From positions 1 to 30,410 of the IMG/VR virus record IMGVR_UViG_3300027142_000036: 30,410 nucleotides of DNA; one strand, given 5' to 3'. The notes beneath the pieces are model-generated. The model searched no databases. It was not told where the DNA came from and saw nothing but the letters and a program-made list of their open reading frames with translations. Both the position numbers and the translations under genes were made by a program. How positions within the stretch are numbered: position 1 is the stretch's first letter; each line of letters begins with the position of its first letter. This document shows, one piece after another, positions 7,282-15,048 of the stretch. This stretch comes from a virus.

Positions 7282-7333
7282 TACCACAGTGATATCAGGA
7301 GTGTTTTTTCTAAAACCCCTTAAATATTTTATT

Positions 7334-7362
7334 TATTTACATTTGTATTTGCTAAAAGTCAA
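7334..7362 (-). promoter_or_regulatory. Leftward promoter for regulator-oxygenase operon
   Basis: On the minus strand, -35 TTGACT (7357-7362) and -10 TAAATA (7334-7339) are separated by 17 bases. It diverges from the rightward promoter at 7372-7400, only 10 bases away, so the two probably compete. Confidence 0.6.
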
Positions 7363-7371
7363 TAACAGTGC

Positions 7372-7400
7372 TTGACACAAGATAAATAATGTAGTTGTAT
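7372..7400 (+). promoter_or_regulatory. Rightward promoter of the methyltransferase/protease operon
   Basis: -35 TTGACA (7372-7377, perfect consensus) and -10 TTGTAT (7395-7400) with a 17-base spacer, followed by AGGAG and ATG 7427. It is the strongest primary-sigma-like promoter in the window. Confidence 0.7.
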
Positions 7401-7426
7401 GTCATAATAGAAAGACAGGAGAACAC

Positions 7427-7723
7427 ATGACTAGTCCAGATAAGTCAAAGAAAGACCTGCTCAACAAACTTTCGCAGATGTCTAAAACCGTTAGCGCACC
7501 ATGCCCAATAGGGAAAATACACAAACAATTAGATCCTGAAACGCAAGTTGCGTTAATGAATGCACTTCAATCACCAGCGTCAAACTCGCAGATACATCGA
7601 GCACTAATTGACGAAGGGTTCTCAATATCGCGCACAACCATCAACCAAAAACGAGGATGTTTCAGAGAAGGCGGGCATAAAGAATGCCAATGTTTCCCTA
7701 GCAACCTAGGAGCATCAAAATGA
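7427..7723 (+). CDS. Small HTH DNA-binding protein
   Basis: 98 residues. The centre NSQIHRALIDEGFSISRTTI reads as a helix-turn-helix, and the C-terminus has a Cys cluster (RGCFREGGHKECQCF) that could hold a metal. It opens the rightward operon, with AGGAG before ATG and ATGA overlap to the next gene. It might be a regulator or a DNA-packaging/terminase-small-like protein; the following genes do not settle this. No family identified. Confidence 0.65.
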   Translation: MTSPDKSKKDLLNKLSQMSKTVSAPCPIGKIHKQLDPETQVALMNALQSPASNSQIHRALIDEGFSISRTTINQKRGCFREGGHKECQCFPSNLGASK

Positions 7724-8928
7724 GCAAACTCAAAAACACACTGACCGATATCGCTTTAGATGCGGACGGTCATCCAAACGGAGACAAAGCATGGGCAACC
7801 GTCTCACCAGACGGCGGAGAGTTATCCACAGGGGCAATGCCAACAGAACTTGGCTCAGATTGGGACACAGTCCTCAAAGGATTTGGACTAGACCCGAACA
7901 TCTTTGAAATAGTTGACGACACCGTCAAGATGTCTAAATGGCAGTCATCTAAACGCCTAGAGAACGGCGACCGAGACCTGATATGGCTTTACTCGTACAA
8001 GGCTAGATTCCGGCGCAAAAGCCTTACAGGTTTAAACGAAGAACAAGTCAATGAGATCCGTAACTATGTACAGAAATGGAAACCTGTAAACAAGACAACA
8101 ACCACCCCTTCAAAAGAGGTGGGCGCAACATTGGTTGTCTGTTGGGCAGATCAACAGTTAGGTAAATCTGCTGGTGGTGGAGTGGACGCAACAGTTGAAA
8201 GAATCCTTGATAGTTACACAGCAACGATTGAACGGGTTAAAGAACTTCGCAAGATCGGGCGCAACATAGAAAAGATAGCCATCGTGAACATGGGCGACCC
8301 TGTAGAAGGATGTGATGGACAGTATTCAAGCCAGTTGTTTACAGTTGAACTCACTCAACGGGAACAACTTCTTTTAGCAATAGACCTTTGGTCTCAAGGG
8401 TTGCGACAGTTAGCCCCATTGGCTGACCAAGCAGAGTTTATATCTGTTCACTGTAACCATGGTGAATGGATGCGCCGTAACGGCAAACAGGTAACTAGCG
8501 ACTCTGACAATGTGGGTGGCTTTCTTGCAGACACTGTGAAACGCATCGTAGAAGACAGACCAGAGTTAGATAAACTTAAATGGAAAATACCGCACGATGA
8601 AATGGTTGTCACCTCCGTGCTATCAGGTATCAAAATTGCCTTCCATCACGGACACAAAATTAGTGGCAAAGAAGTGGAATGGTTACGAGGGCAGTCAATA
8701 AAGATACTTCGTGAAGAAGGACGTGAACCAGATATCTGGGTGACTGCACACAGACACCATTTACAGGTTCAAGACTTCGGACCTTGGTATAGATTCCAAT
8801 GCCCATCTAACGACGGTGGCTCCAAATGGTATACAGATATGACGGGCAACTGGTCAACACCAGGGACACTCACATTCCTTGTCGGTAAGCATGACCCTAA
8901 AGGTTGGTCAGATATGGCAGTCCTGTGA
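7720..8928 (+). CDS. Calcineurin-like metallophosphoesterase
   Basis: 402 residues. Metal-binding motifs of the calcineurin superfamily appear in order: WADQQLGK (142-149, variant of DxH), MGDPVEG (191-197, GDxx), CNHGEW (245-250, GNHE variant), FHHGHK (308-313) and AHRHH (343-347, GHxH variant). The N-terminal 130 residues are a phage-specific extension. Related proteins in actinophages are annotated as phosphoesterase or DNA exonuclease, which would fit the neighbouring DNA methyltransferases. The first motif has D-x-Q where D-x-H is usual, so activity may differ. Starts with ATGA overlap to the HTH gene. Confidence 0.8.
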   Translation: MSKLKNTLTDIALDADGHPNGDKAWATVSPDGGELSTGAMPTELGSDWDTVLKGFGLDPNIFEIVDDTVKMSKWQSSKRLENGDRDLIWLYSYKARFRRKSLTGLNEEQVNEIRNYVQKWKPVNKTTTTPSKEVGATLVVCWADQQLGKSAGGGVDATVERILDSYTATIERVKELRKIGRNIEKIAIVNMGDPVEGCDGQYSSQLFTVELTQREQLLLAIDLWSQGLRQLAPLADQAEFISVHCNHGEWMRRNGKQVTSDSDNVGGFLADTVKRIVEDRPELDKLKWKIPHDEMVVTSVLSGIKIAFHHGHKISGKEVEWLRGQSIKILREEGREPDIWVTAHRHHLQVQDFGPWYRFQCPSNDGGSKWYTDMTGNWSTPGTLTFLVGKHDPKGWSDMAVL

Positions 8929-10178
8929 TATCAGTACAAGTACTGCACGGTGATTGCCGTAATGAACTAGAACTTCTGCCAGATAACAGCATTGACTCAA
9001 TAGTCACCGATCCACCTTATGAACTTGGATTCATGGGCAAATCTTGGGATGCGTCAGGTATCGCCTACGACCAAAGGGTATGGGTTCAATGTTTGCGCGT
9101 ACTTAAACCCGGTGGACATATGCTCGCTTTCTCGGGTTCACGCACATATCACCGTATGGTTTGCGCCATAGAAGACGCAGGATTTGAAATCCGTGACCAG
9201 ATTATGTGGGTTTATGGGTCAGGGTTCCCTAAGTCGTTGAATATCAGCAAAGCAATTGACAAGACTGCTGGCGTAAAGGGTGAAATCATCGGATACAGCA
9301 GAGGTGTTGGTGTATCTGCAGAAGATAATAATTTTGGCGGTATTAATCGTGGTGCTGTCGGCATAAAGCAAATAGGGATTGATGTTCCGATTATTGCCCC
9401 TGCTACAGATGAGGCTAAGCAGTGGGAAGGTTGGGGAACAGCACTCAAACCGGCGCACGAACCGATTGTGTTGGCTCGTAAGCCGTTGGTGGGAACTGTT
9501 GCCAATAATGTTTTGACTTATGGTACAGGTGGTATCAACATTGACGGATGCAGAGTGGGCGAAGGAACTGGAGAAACTAAGACAGTTCAATATCCTGACA
9601 TTCGTGGCAACAACTACAACAACGCTTCTGGCACAGTTGAATACACGGTTACGAATCAGGGTCGGTTTCCTGCAAACTTTATTCACGATGGCTCAGACGA
9701 AGTATTAGAACTATTCCCAGACAGCAAAGGTGGCGCATATCCAGCGAAGCGTGGACAGGCTGTGAACACGGCGTTCGCAAGCGGTCAAGAAACAGAAGGT
9801 GGATTCAGGAAGATGGGTGATGACGGTTCTGCTGCTCGGTTCTTTTATTGTGCGAAAGCCAGCAAGAAAGACCGCAACCAAGGCTTAGACGGATTTGCTG
9901 AGAAACGCCCTGATGAACGAACCACAACAGGGATGGGAACATTTGATGAGAAAGGTGTTGCCAAGCAAGCCAATCACCACCCAACAGTCAAACCAACAGA
10001 ACTAATGCGCTACCTAGTCAGACTGATAACACCATCAAACGGCACAGTCCTTGACCCGTTCACAGGTTCGGGTTCAACAGGTAAAGCCGCAACACTAGAA
10101 GGCTTCAACTTCATCGGCATAGAACAATCAGCCGAATATGTCCAAATAGCCAAAGCGCGAATAGGAGCAACCCAATGA
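8925..10178 (+). CDS. N4-cytosine/N6-adenine DNA methyltransferase
   Basis: 417 residues from GTG 8925, which overlaps the upstream stop (GTGA); a TTG at 8904 is in the same frame but has no better signal. Motif IV DPPY is at residues 29-32 (SIVTDPPYELGF). The SAM-binding motif I comes at the C-terminus (VLDPFTGSGSTGKAA, then FIGIEQSAEY), the order of the beta class. The middle holds the target-recognition region, with the GTGGINIDGCRVG segment often seen in phage methylases. It probably protects phage DNA from host restriction; no cognate nuclease is nearby. N4 versus N6 specificity cannot be read from sequence. Confidence 0.9.
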   Translation: MISVQVLHGDCRNELELLPDNSIDSIVTDPPYELGFMGKSWDASGIAYDQRVWVQCLRVLKPGGHMLAFSGSRTYHRMVCAIEDAGFEIRDQIMWVYGSGFPKSLNISKAIDKTAGVKGEIIGYSRGVGVSAEDNNFGGINRGAVGIKQIGIDVPIIAPATDEAKQWEGWGTALKPAHEPIVLARKPLVGTVANNVLTYGTGGINIDGCRVGEGTGETKTVQYPDIRGNNYNNASGTVEYTVTNQGRFPANFIHDGSDEVLELFPDSKGGAYPAKRGQAVNTAFASGQETEGGFRKMGDDGSAARFFYCAKASKKDRNQGLDGFAEKRPDERTTTGMGTFDEKGVAKQANHHPTVKPTELMRYLVRLITPSNGTVLDPFTGSGSTGKAATLEGFNFIGIEQSAEYVQIAKARIGATQ

Positions 10179-11971
10179 AAGTACTATCACTCTTCAGCGG
10201 CGTCGGCGGATTTGATATGGGTCTTGAGAATGCCGGCATGGAAACCGTATTCCAGTGCGAATGGGATAAACATTGTCGCACCATCCTTGACCATCATTGG
10301 CCGACCGTACCGAAATGGGACGATGTTTCTACGCTCACGGGCGAATATATTCTTGCTCATGCACCTGTTATTGATGTTGTTGCGTGGGGTTCACCATGCC
10401 AAGACCTCAGCGTGGCAGGCAAACGAGCGGGATTAGAAGGCGGCAGATCAGGACTGTTCTACGAAGGAATGCGAATTATCAACGAACTACGAAAGGCAAG
10501 CAATGGAAAATATCCAAGAATCTCTATTTGGGAAAATGTCTACGGAGCCATCAACTCCAACAAAGGCGAAGACTTTGAAGCCATCCTCAAAGAAATGGTT
10601 GAAGCAGGGTCGCTACTCTGCGAATGGCGTGTCTTGGATGCGCAATACTTCGGAGTCCCACAACGGCGTAGACGAGTGTTCGTCGTCGCTATCTTTGATT
10701 CTGCAACCGCAGACCGATGTCCAGACCCGCTATTACCTGTCAGCGAAGGCTTGCTCTGGAATCCTACGACGCGCACAGCGAAGAGGCAAGAACCTACCAA
10801 TACGGCTTCAGGAAGCATTGGAAGCGGTCGTGAAATCGCAAACTCAATAACCGCAGAACTTTACCACCATGGCTCTGTTGTGAATCAAGATGCAAACAAT
10901 GGACATGTAGTCATAGAACCATTTACATCTTCTAGTTTTGCCCAATACGAACAAGGTGTCGGCACTCTTCGGTCTAATGGTGGCGATCTTGGTGGGGGAA
11001 GCGAAACTTTGGTTGTAAACCAAGACAGAACTTATCGTGATGTAACAGGAGCGTTGTTGGGGCGTGATTCTTTCGGGCCGAATCATGAAGGCGCACGTGA
11101 CGGCAAACTTGTATTAGAACCTATGTTGCTTGACGGCACCAGAGTTGACGATGTACGAGTCTATGAATCACCAGTACAGACATTAAAAGAACGCATGGGA
11201 ACAGGTGGCAACAATGTGCCAATGGTTGCGTTCTCTCACACGCAGGGTTTAGATGCGCAACCGTCAGAGTCGGCGTGGCCGACTTTACGCAAAGAAGGCA
11301 ACGGACACGCCGTAGCAATACCAATTCAAGACGGTCGAGAGATAGAGAAGAACCAGAACGGTTTAGGTGTTGCCGATGAAGGCGCACCTTCGTACACGAT
11401 TGACCAAACAGGGGCGCAAGCCGTAGCCATCGGCATTCAAGGGAATGTGATTGGCAGGCAAGACCACAACGGACCTGCCGGTAAAGGACACACCGACGAA
11501 GGAGACCCGATGTTCACCCTTACTGGCACTGACATTCATGCTGTTGCTTACGACGAATATAACGATGCTTTGGGTGGCGATGTCCATCACGCACTACGGG
11601 CTGGCACAAAACAATCCACAGGCGTAGTAGTTAATGAGGTTGTTGGCACACTTCGTTCGGGTGGAGATGGTGGTGTACCTTCAAGCCGAGGCGAACACCT
11701 AGTTCTGGAATCCAGTGGAAACACCACAACGGTGACGCCAACCCTTAAAGAAACCAGCGAAGCCTCAACAACGATGGTAGTGCGCCGCCTTACACCTCTC
11801 GAATGTGAGCGACTTATGGGGTGGCCCGATGATCACACCCGATATAAGGCTAATGGCACCATTCAATCCGACACTCATCGCTATAAACAGTGTGGCAATG
11901 GTGTTGCATCACCTGTCGCCCAATGGATCGGCGAACAGTTGATGGATCTTGAACTAAGCAAAGATGCGTAA
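10175..11971 (+). CDS. C5-cytosine DNA methyltransferase with long repeat-containing insert
   Basis: 598 residues. Motif I FSGVGGFDMGLENAG (7-21), motif IV GSPCQDLSVAG with catalytic Cys75, motif VI WENVYGA (ENV 120-122), motif VIII QRRRRVF (163-169), and motifs IX/X RRLTPLECERLMGWP and QCGNGVASPV at the C-terminus. Between VIII and IX, where the target-recognition domain sits, about 360 residues replace the usual 100-150. They include repeated segments such as DEGAPSYTIDQTGAQAVA / DEGDPMFTLTGTDIHAVA and GTLRSNGG / GTLRSGGDGG. ATGA overlap with the previous methyltransferase. Together the two would give the phage two DNA modifications. The repeats may give several specificities. Confidence 0.93.
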   Translation: MKVLSLFSGVGGFDMGLENAGMETVFQCEWDKHCRTILDHHWPTVPKWDDVSTLTGEYILAHAPVIDVVAWGSPCQDLSVAGKRAGLEGGRSGLFYEGMRIINELRKASNGKYPRISIWENVYGAINSNKGEDFEAILKEMVEAGSLLCEWRVLDAQYFGVPQRRRRVFVVAIFDSATADRCPDPLLPVSEGLLWNPTTRTAKRQEPTNTASGSIGSGREIANSITAELYHHGSVVNQDANNGHVVIEPFTSSSFAQYEQGVGTLRSNGGDLGGGSETLVVNQDRTYRDVTGALLGRDSFGPNHEGARDGKLVLEPMLLDGTRVDDVRVYESPVQTLKERMGTGGNNVPMVAFSHTQGLDAQPSESAWPTLRKEGNGHAVAIPIQDGREIEKNQNGLGVADEGAPSYTIDQTGAQAVAIGIQGNVIGRQDHNGPAGKGHTDEGDPMFTLTGTDIHAVAYDEYNDALGGDVHHALRAGTKQSTGVVVNEVVGTLRSGGDGGVPSSRGEHLVLESSGNTTTVTPTLKETSEASTTMVVRRLTPLECERLMGWPDDHTRYKANGTIQSDTHRYKQCGNGVASPVAQWIGEQLMDLELSKDA

Positions 11972-12007
11972 TTAAATCAACGGAATACCAAAGAAAGCCT
12001 GAAGCAC

Positions 12008-12628
12008 ATGACAACAATAGTAGGAATACAAGGAGACGGCTACTGCCTACTAGCGGCAGATACTCGTATCACCTCAACAGACAGCGCTGGCGTTCCATAC
12101 CAAATCATGACCCTCAAACCCGAGACTTCCAAAATAGCGGCTAATGGGAAATACTTGATAGGTACAGCAGGAGACCTAAGAGCAATCAATCTCCTGACCC
12201 ATACTCTCAACCCTCCAGTATGCCCACTAAACCTCAAAGGCAAAAAACTAGACGAGTTCGTAACTAACAAACTCATCCCCGCCATCAAAGAAATGTTTGA
12301 AAAGAACGGGTACACAACAAACGAAACCAACACCCCAACAAAAGCCGAACACGACTCAGAACTCTTAGTTGCCATTAACCAAACCCTCTACCACATAGAC
12401 GGTGACTACTCATGGTTCACAGACCAAACAGGAATCTACACACTTGGCTCAGGAGCAGCATATGCGCTCGGTGCATTACATAACATGCCAGCCCCAAAGA
12501 ACCCAGCCCAAGCCAAGAAACAAGCCATCAAAGCACTAGCCACAGCATCAAGGTATGACCCGAACACAGGGAGTCCATATCACACTCAGATCCAACAAAC
12601 CAAGCAGAACTCAGATAAATCTAAATGA
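12008..12628 (+). CDS. Proteasome/HslV-like N-terminal-nucleophile peptidase
   Basis: 206 residues. After removal of Met1 the chain would begin with Thr (MTTIVGIQG), the catalytic nucleophile of proteasome beta/HslV. Other active-site positions match: AADTR (Asp18), TSKIAANGKYLIGTAGD (Lys42), GSGAAYALGAL (147-157) and SRYDPNTGSP (Asp184, Ser189). There is no propeptide, as in HslV. No HslU or Mpa-like ATPase is adjacent, although a MoxR-type ATPase is encoded at 23 kb. It lies between the C5 methyltransferase and WhiB; its stop overlaps the WhiB start. It might degrade host or phage proteins, or compete with the host proteasome. Family call is firm, role is inference. Confidence 0.85.
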   Translation: MTTIVGIQGDGYCLLAADTRITSTDSAGVPYQIMTLKPETSKIAANGKYLIGTAGDLRAINLLTHTLNPPVCPLNLKGKKLDEFVTNKLIPAIKEMFEKNGYTTNETNTPTKAEHDSELLVAINQTLYHIDGDYSWFTDQTGIYTLGSGAAYALGALHNMPAPKNPAQAKKQAIKALATASRYDPNTGSPYHTQIQQTKQNSDKSK

Positions 12629-12939
12629 AACAACAACACCACAAACAGAGGGATGATATACAAACAAAACGCTGGCAAACGATGGCTGCCTGTCGAGGAA
12701 AGACACACCTCATGTTCCCTCAACACCATAAAGACATCACCTATATCCTGGAAGCAAGAGACATCTGCGCCCATTGCACAGTGAGACCACAGTGCCTGAA
12801 GGAAGCCCTTGAGTATCACCCGATTGATATGCACGGAGTATGGGCAGGACTGACATCACGACAACTAGCCGCCGAACAAAAACGCAGAGGCATCAAACCC
12901 ATCCGACCATCAATCAGTCAGATGTGGGATCTATCGTAG
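12625..12939 (+). CDS. WhiB-family iron-sulfur transcription factor
   Basis: 104 residues. Four conserved cysteines, C23, C48, C51 and C57 (AACRGK and CAHCTVRPQCL), bind a [4Fe-4S] cluster in this family; then GVWAGLTSRQL (the G-[IV]-W turn) and a basic C-terminal tail (EQKRRGIKP) contact DNA. WhiB proteins are limited to actinobacteria and their phages, where they bind the primary sigma factor and redirect promoters; this is the best host marker in the window. ATGA overlap with the peptidase gene. It may drive one of the unusual promoter classes of the right arm, which is speculation. Confidence 0.95.
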   Translation: MKQQHHKQRDDIQTKRWQTMAACRGKTHLMFPQHHKDITYILEARDICAHCTVRPQCLKEALEYHPIDMHGVWAGLTSRQLAAEQKRRGIKPIRPSISQMWDLS

Positions 12940-12941
12940 AT

Positions 12942-13280
12942 TTACAGTCTTAAACACACACCACAGGTATCGCAAAAGGTAGAACCCAATACATCAACAG
13001 GTTTTTTATCGCAGACTGCTAAACCACAAGGCTCAAGCCTCCGCTCACCCCGAAGATACGCCACAACACCTGACAAAGGCTTAACAGGTTCAGAGACCTC
13101 TAATAGAGCAAGACCTTCAGCATCACGAATACCGTTAATCAGTAAGAAGTTCACAAGACGCTGAAATGACAACTCACGCAACACAGACAAATCCACTAAC
13201 TGATTCTTTAACCAGCCTGGCACAGGAACGGTCACATACACTGTGTCCTCATCACGGGCACGCTTAGACTTAAACCCCAC
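12942..13280 (-). CDS. Small protein with RHH-like N-terminus and Cys-rich tail
   Basis: 112 residues. The N-terminal part (VYVTVPVPGWLKNQLVDLSV ... QRLVNFLLINGI) looks like a beta strand plus two helices as in ribbon-helix-helix DNA-binding proteins. The C-terminus holds CGLAVC and FCDTCGVC, enough for a zinc site. It ends three bases after the convergent WhiB stop, with no terminator in between. Its start lies inside the end of the upstream small RHH gene (11-base overlap). Likely a regulator; no family assigned. Confidence 0.7.
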   Translation of the reverse strand: MGFKSKRARDEDTVYVTVPVPGWLKNQLVDLSVLRELSFQRLVNFLLINGIRDAEGLALLEVSEPVKPLSGVVAYLRGERRLEPCGLAVCDKKPVDVLGSTFCDTCGVCLRL

Positions 13281-13446
13281 CTGAATCCCTCACGACCAGA
13301 ATCCCTAAGTACTCTGAGATTGATAAGTCATAAGCATCGGCCTGATCAACCATCAAATTCTTTAGTTTTGCGTCAATTTTTATAGTCAGGGTTGTTTTTG
13401 TATTTGCTTGTGCGCGTACTGGTGGGCGCCCGTGCCGTTTTTTCAT
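13270..13446 (-). CDS. Ribbon-helix-helix-type small protein, 58 residues
   Basis: Starts MKKRHGRPPVRAQANT, then a strand TLTIKIDAKLKNLMVDQADA and a second helix SISEYLGILVV, the CopG/Arc layout in which the strand pairs in a dimer and reads DNA. The start overlaps the stop of the upstream peptide (ATGA). Together with the next gene this makes two RHH-like proteins in a row, possibly a regulator pair. Confidence 0.7.
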   Translation of the reverse strand: MKKRHGRPPVRAQANTKTTLTIKIDAKLKNLMVDQADAYDLSISEYLGILVVRDSGGV

Positions 13447-13535
13447 TTTGGTTTGTTTCTTTTCTGTGCGATATATAACCCAATTAAGATTCCGTGCGAG
13501 AGTCCTATGATGATGCCGTGTATGTATTGAGTCAT
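13443..13535 (-). CDS. Single-TM mini-protein, 30 residues
   Basis: The product starts MTQYIHGIIIGLSHGILIGL and ends with a basic QKRNKPK tail; almost the whole length is one hydrophobic helix. It starts 5 bases after the helicase-loader-like stop and overlaps the next start (ATGA), which supports real translation. It may be a membrane-active peptide, or a short coupling ORF. Confidence 0.5.
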   Translation of the reverse strand: MTQYIHGIIIGLSHGILIGLYIAQKRNKPK

Positions 13536-13539
13536 TATG

Positions 13540-13989
13540 TTATCCCTGTGTTATGTGCTGGTTGTAGGTTTGCTTGAAGTGCTCTCTGTCTGCGCCTGTG
13601 GAAAGAGAGAGACCTACTATCTTGATTACTTGTTTTAGTTTATCTGTGATGTGTTGATCGGGCTTAGCCGTTCCGGAGTTTACGGTGTCTCGTATGTGGC
13701 AGTAGGTGTTCCAGGCTTGTGAGGCTGTGGGTTCTGCGCCGGGCTGGGTTTGCAGCCAGTGTTCGTACACAAGGCCTGATGTAGGCAAGTACCGTTCTGT
13801 TCTGCTTAGTTTAACTAACACGGCTTCTATCTCTTCGTATGGGCATCCCCGTAGTACGAGATGCCAGGACTTATAGGTGAGTTTCCTTTGATCTGGGTCG
13901 TTAGGGAGTTCTTTGTTCCAGAGGGCGTAGGCGAGGTCAACAATACGGGTGGTGACTGCTTTAGTTGGGTCTTTGGGCTCGTTATTCAT
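13540..13989 (-). CDS. Helicase-loader-like replication protein
   Basis: 149 residues, mainly helical. The stretch AYALWNKELPNDPDQRKLTYKSW ... VLRGCPYEEIEAVLVKL ... RYLPTSGLVYEHW matches the layout of phage helicase loader/inhibitor proteins (G39P-type N-terminal domain: W..xL.xxxyexv.xal). Its place directly behind a replisome-organizer-like gene, with an 8-base overlap, supports a role in loading the replicative helicase. No helicase is visible in the window. Assignment from pattern memory. Confidence 0.6.
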   Translation of the reverse strand: MNNEPKDPTKAVTTRIVDLAYALWNKELPNDPDQRKLTYKSWHLVLRGCPYEEIEAVLVKLSRTERYLPTSGLVYEHWLQTQPGAEPTASQAWNTYCHIRDTVNSGTAKPDQHITDKLKQVIKIVGLSLSTGADREHFKQTYNQHITQG

Positions 13990-14407
13990 CTAGGAACTCT
14001 TGACGCGCATTGCGCTTCTCTGTTCGTTGTATGAAGCCTTCTATCTTGTCGGCGTCTCGAAAGATCAGGTCTATGCCGTTGTACTTCTTTTGCCGAGGGT
14101 TGTCGCCCATATGGAAGGGAGATGAAGCACAGCCGTCTATAGCGAGGCAGGAGGCTTCTATGCCGTAGTCGTGGATTGATGCCGCTATCTTGACTTTACG
14201 GTCGTGGTCTAGGACAGCCAACTTGGATGCGCCCATAGTCTTAACCCAATAGTCCCAAACAATTTTGACTGCTTCGTCGGATATTGATTTGGCTTTTTCA
14301 GCGCGCTGCTTTGCAGATATCCGGGGTCGCTTCTGTTTAGGTTTATCTGAGTTGTTTACGCCACCGTTCGGGTTGGGGAACATCTCTGGATTCTTTTCCG
14401 CAATCAT
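13982..14407 (-). CDS. Replisome-organizer-like protein
   Basis: 141 residues. The N-terminus is basic and Pro-rich (KPKQKRPRISAKQRAEKA). The C-terminal half has the segment AIDGCASSPFHMGDNPRQKKYNGIDLIFRDADKIEGFI, which resembles the conserved C-terminal region of phage replication initiators that contact helicase-loader proteins. It is first gene of the leftward replication block. The ATG lies seven bases from a good -10 box, so the transcript is probably leaderless. No separate DNA-binding domain was recognised, so it may be a truncated or simplified form. Confidence 0.6.
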   Translation of the reverse strand: MIAEKNPEMFPNPNGGVNNSDKPKQKRPRISAKQRAEKAKSISDEAVKIVWDYWVKTMGASKLAVLDHDRKVKIAASIHDYGIEASCLAIDGCASSPFHMGDNPRQKKYNGIDLIFRDADKIEGFIQRTEKRNARQEFLDE

Positions 14408-14414
14408 AAAACAG

Positions 14415-14443
14415 ACTCTACACCCTTTTCAGTAAAAGGTCAA
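14415..14443 (-). promoter_or_regulatory. Leftward promoter producing a probably leaderless mRNA
   Basis: On the minus strand, -35 TTGACC (14438-14443) and -10 TAGAGT (14415-14420) have a 17-base spacer. Only seven bases separate the -10 from the ATG at 14407, so transcription would start at or next to the A of the start codon. There is no ribosome-binding site, which fits leaderless translation, common in actinobacteria. Confidence 0.65.
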
Positions 14444-14623
14444 GTTCCAAATTAGATAGTTATAAACAACGATGAAATAACTTATTAAAGTTACATAAAT
14501 TAAATCATTTTGGAAAGTGTGAAAACCTTTACCGAATCTATTTTAGTTGGCGGACAGCCAGAACCGGATCTACGATTTTTGATGATCGGAGATCTAGATT
14601 TGATTATTAATCGTCGACGAAAG

Positions 14624-14644
14624 GTTATATACGCCACCGTGCAT
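14624..14644 (+). repeat. CGCCACCG motif, copy 1
   Basis: TTATATACGCCACCGTGCA; same core as the other copies but GTGCA for GTTCA. It lies about 180 bases upstream (minus-strand sense) of the leaderless promoter. Confidence 0.75.
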
Positions 14645-14682
14645 GTTAGATGCTTATCCGCGCTTACTATTTTATTCGTCGC

Positions 14683-14921
14683 AGTCCCGTGATGTGTTTG
14701 TACAAGTTAGCAGGCCGATAGCCCCGTCGCAAGCACATTTGAAAGAAAAACCACTAGTACTGTTATATATCTCTATGTTGTGGTTGTAAGCCCCGTGCAG
14801 CCTGATTACCCCCAATATGTTGTGGTGTTGTTTCACCAGAACGGGGCTTGCTAGTCTTCTGTATATCGACAGGGCTCTGAAGACCCCCATCTAAAGACTC
14901 GTCGTTGTAAGGAACGGGACT
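14683..14921. repeat. AGCCCCGT / ACGGGGCT hairpin-arm cluster 1
   Basis: Arms: AGTCCCGT 14683-14690, AGCCCCGT 14720-14727 and 14789-14796, ACGGGGCT 14841-14848, ACGGGACT 14914-14921. Each right arm is an exact complement of a left arm, so 14789 can pair with 14841 and 14683 with 14914, among other options. It follows motif copy 1. Confidence 0.65.
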
Positions 14922-15027
14922 ACGAACTTTCCGTCGGGTTAAGTGTCGTAGTGCCCGTTTCTTACTTAACTAATTTAAGTGTGGGCTTTTTGTGAGTTGG
15001 GTGGTTGCGCATCGAGCGTGCAAGATC

Positions 15028-15048
15028 GTCGTATACGCCACCGTGCAG
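15028..15048 (+). repeat. CGCCACCG motif, copy 2
   Basis: GTATACGCCACCGTGCAG, 22 bases beyond the stop of the leftward gene 15071-15412. Confidence 0.75.

Noticed and set aside
7826-7834. Another TTATCCACA DnaA-box match
   Set aside because: It is isolated and inside the metallophosphoesterase gene, so it is probably chance.
8904-8906. TTG as start of the N4/N6 methyltransferase
   Set aside because: The GTG at 8925 overlaps the upstream stop in the way usual for this operon; the TTG adds seven residues without a better ribosome-binding site.
6833-8935. GTGATATCA at 6833, 7289 and 8926 as a shared operator
   Set aside because: Two of the three lie at gene ends or starts in coding sequence, and the short palindrome is expected by chance at about this frequency.
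14510-14692. Rightward open frame of 60 codons in the gene-free region
   Set aside because: It covers motif copy 1 and hairpin arms, has no ribosome-binding site, and its translation looks unlike any protein.
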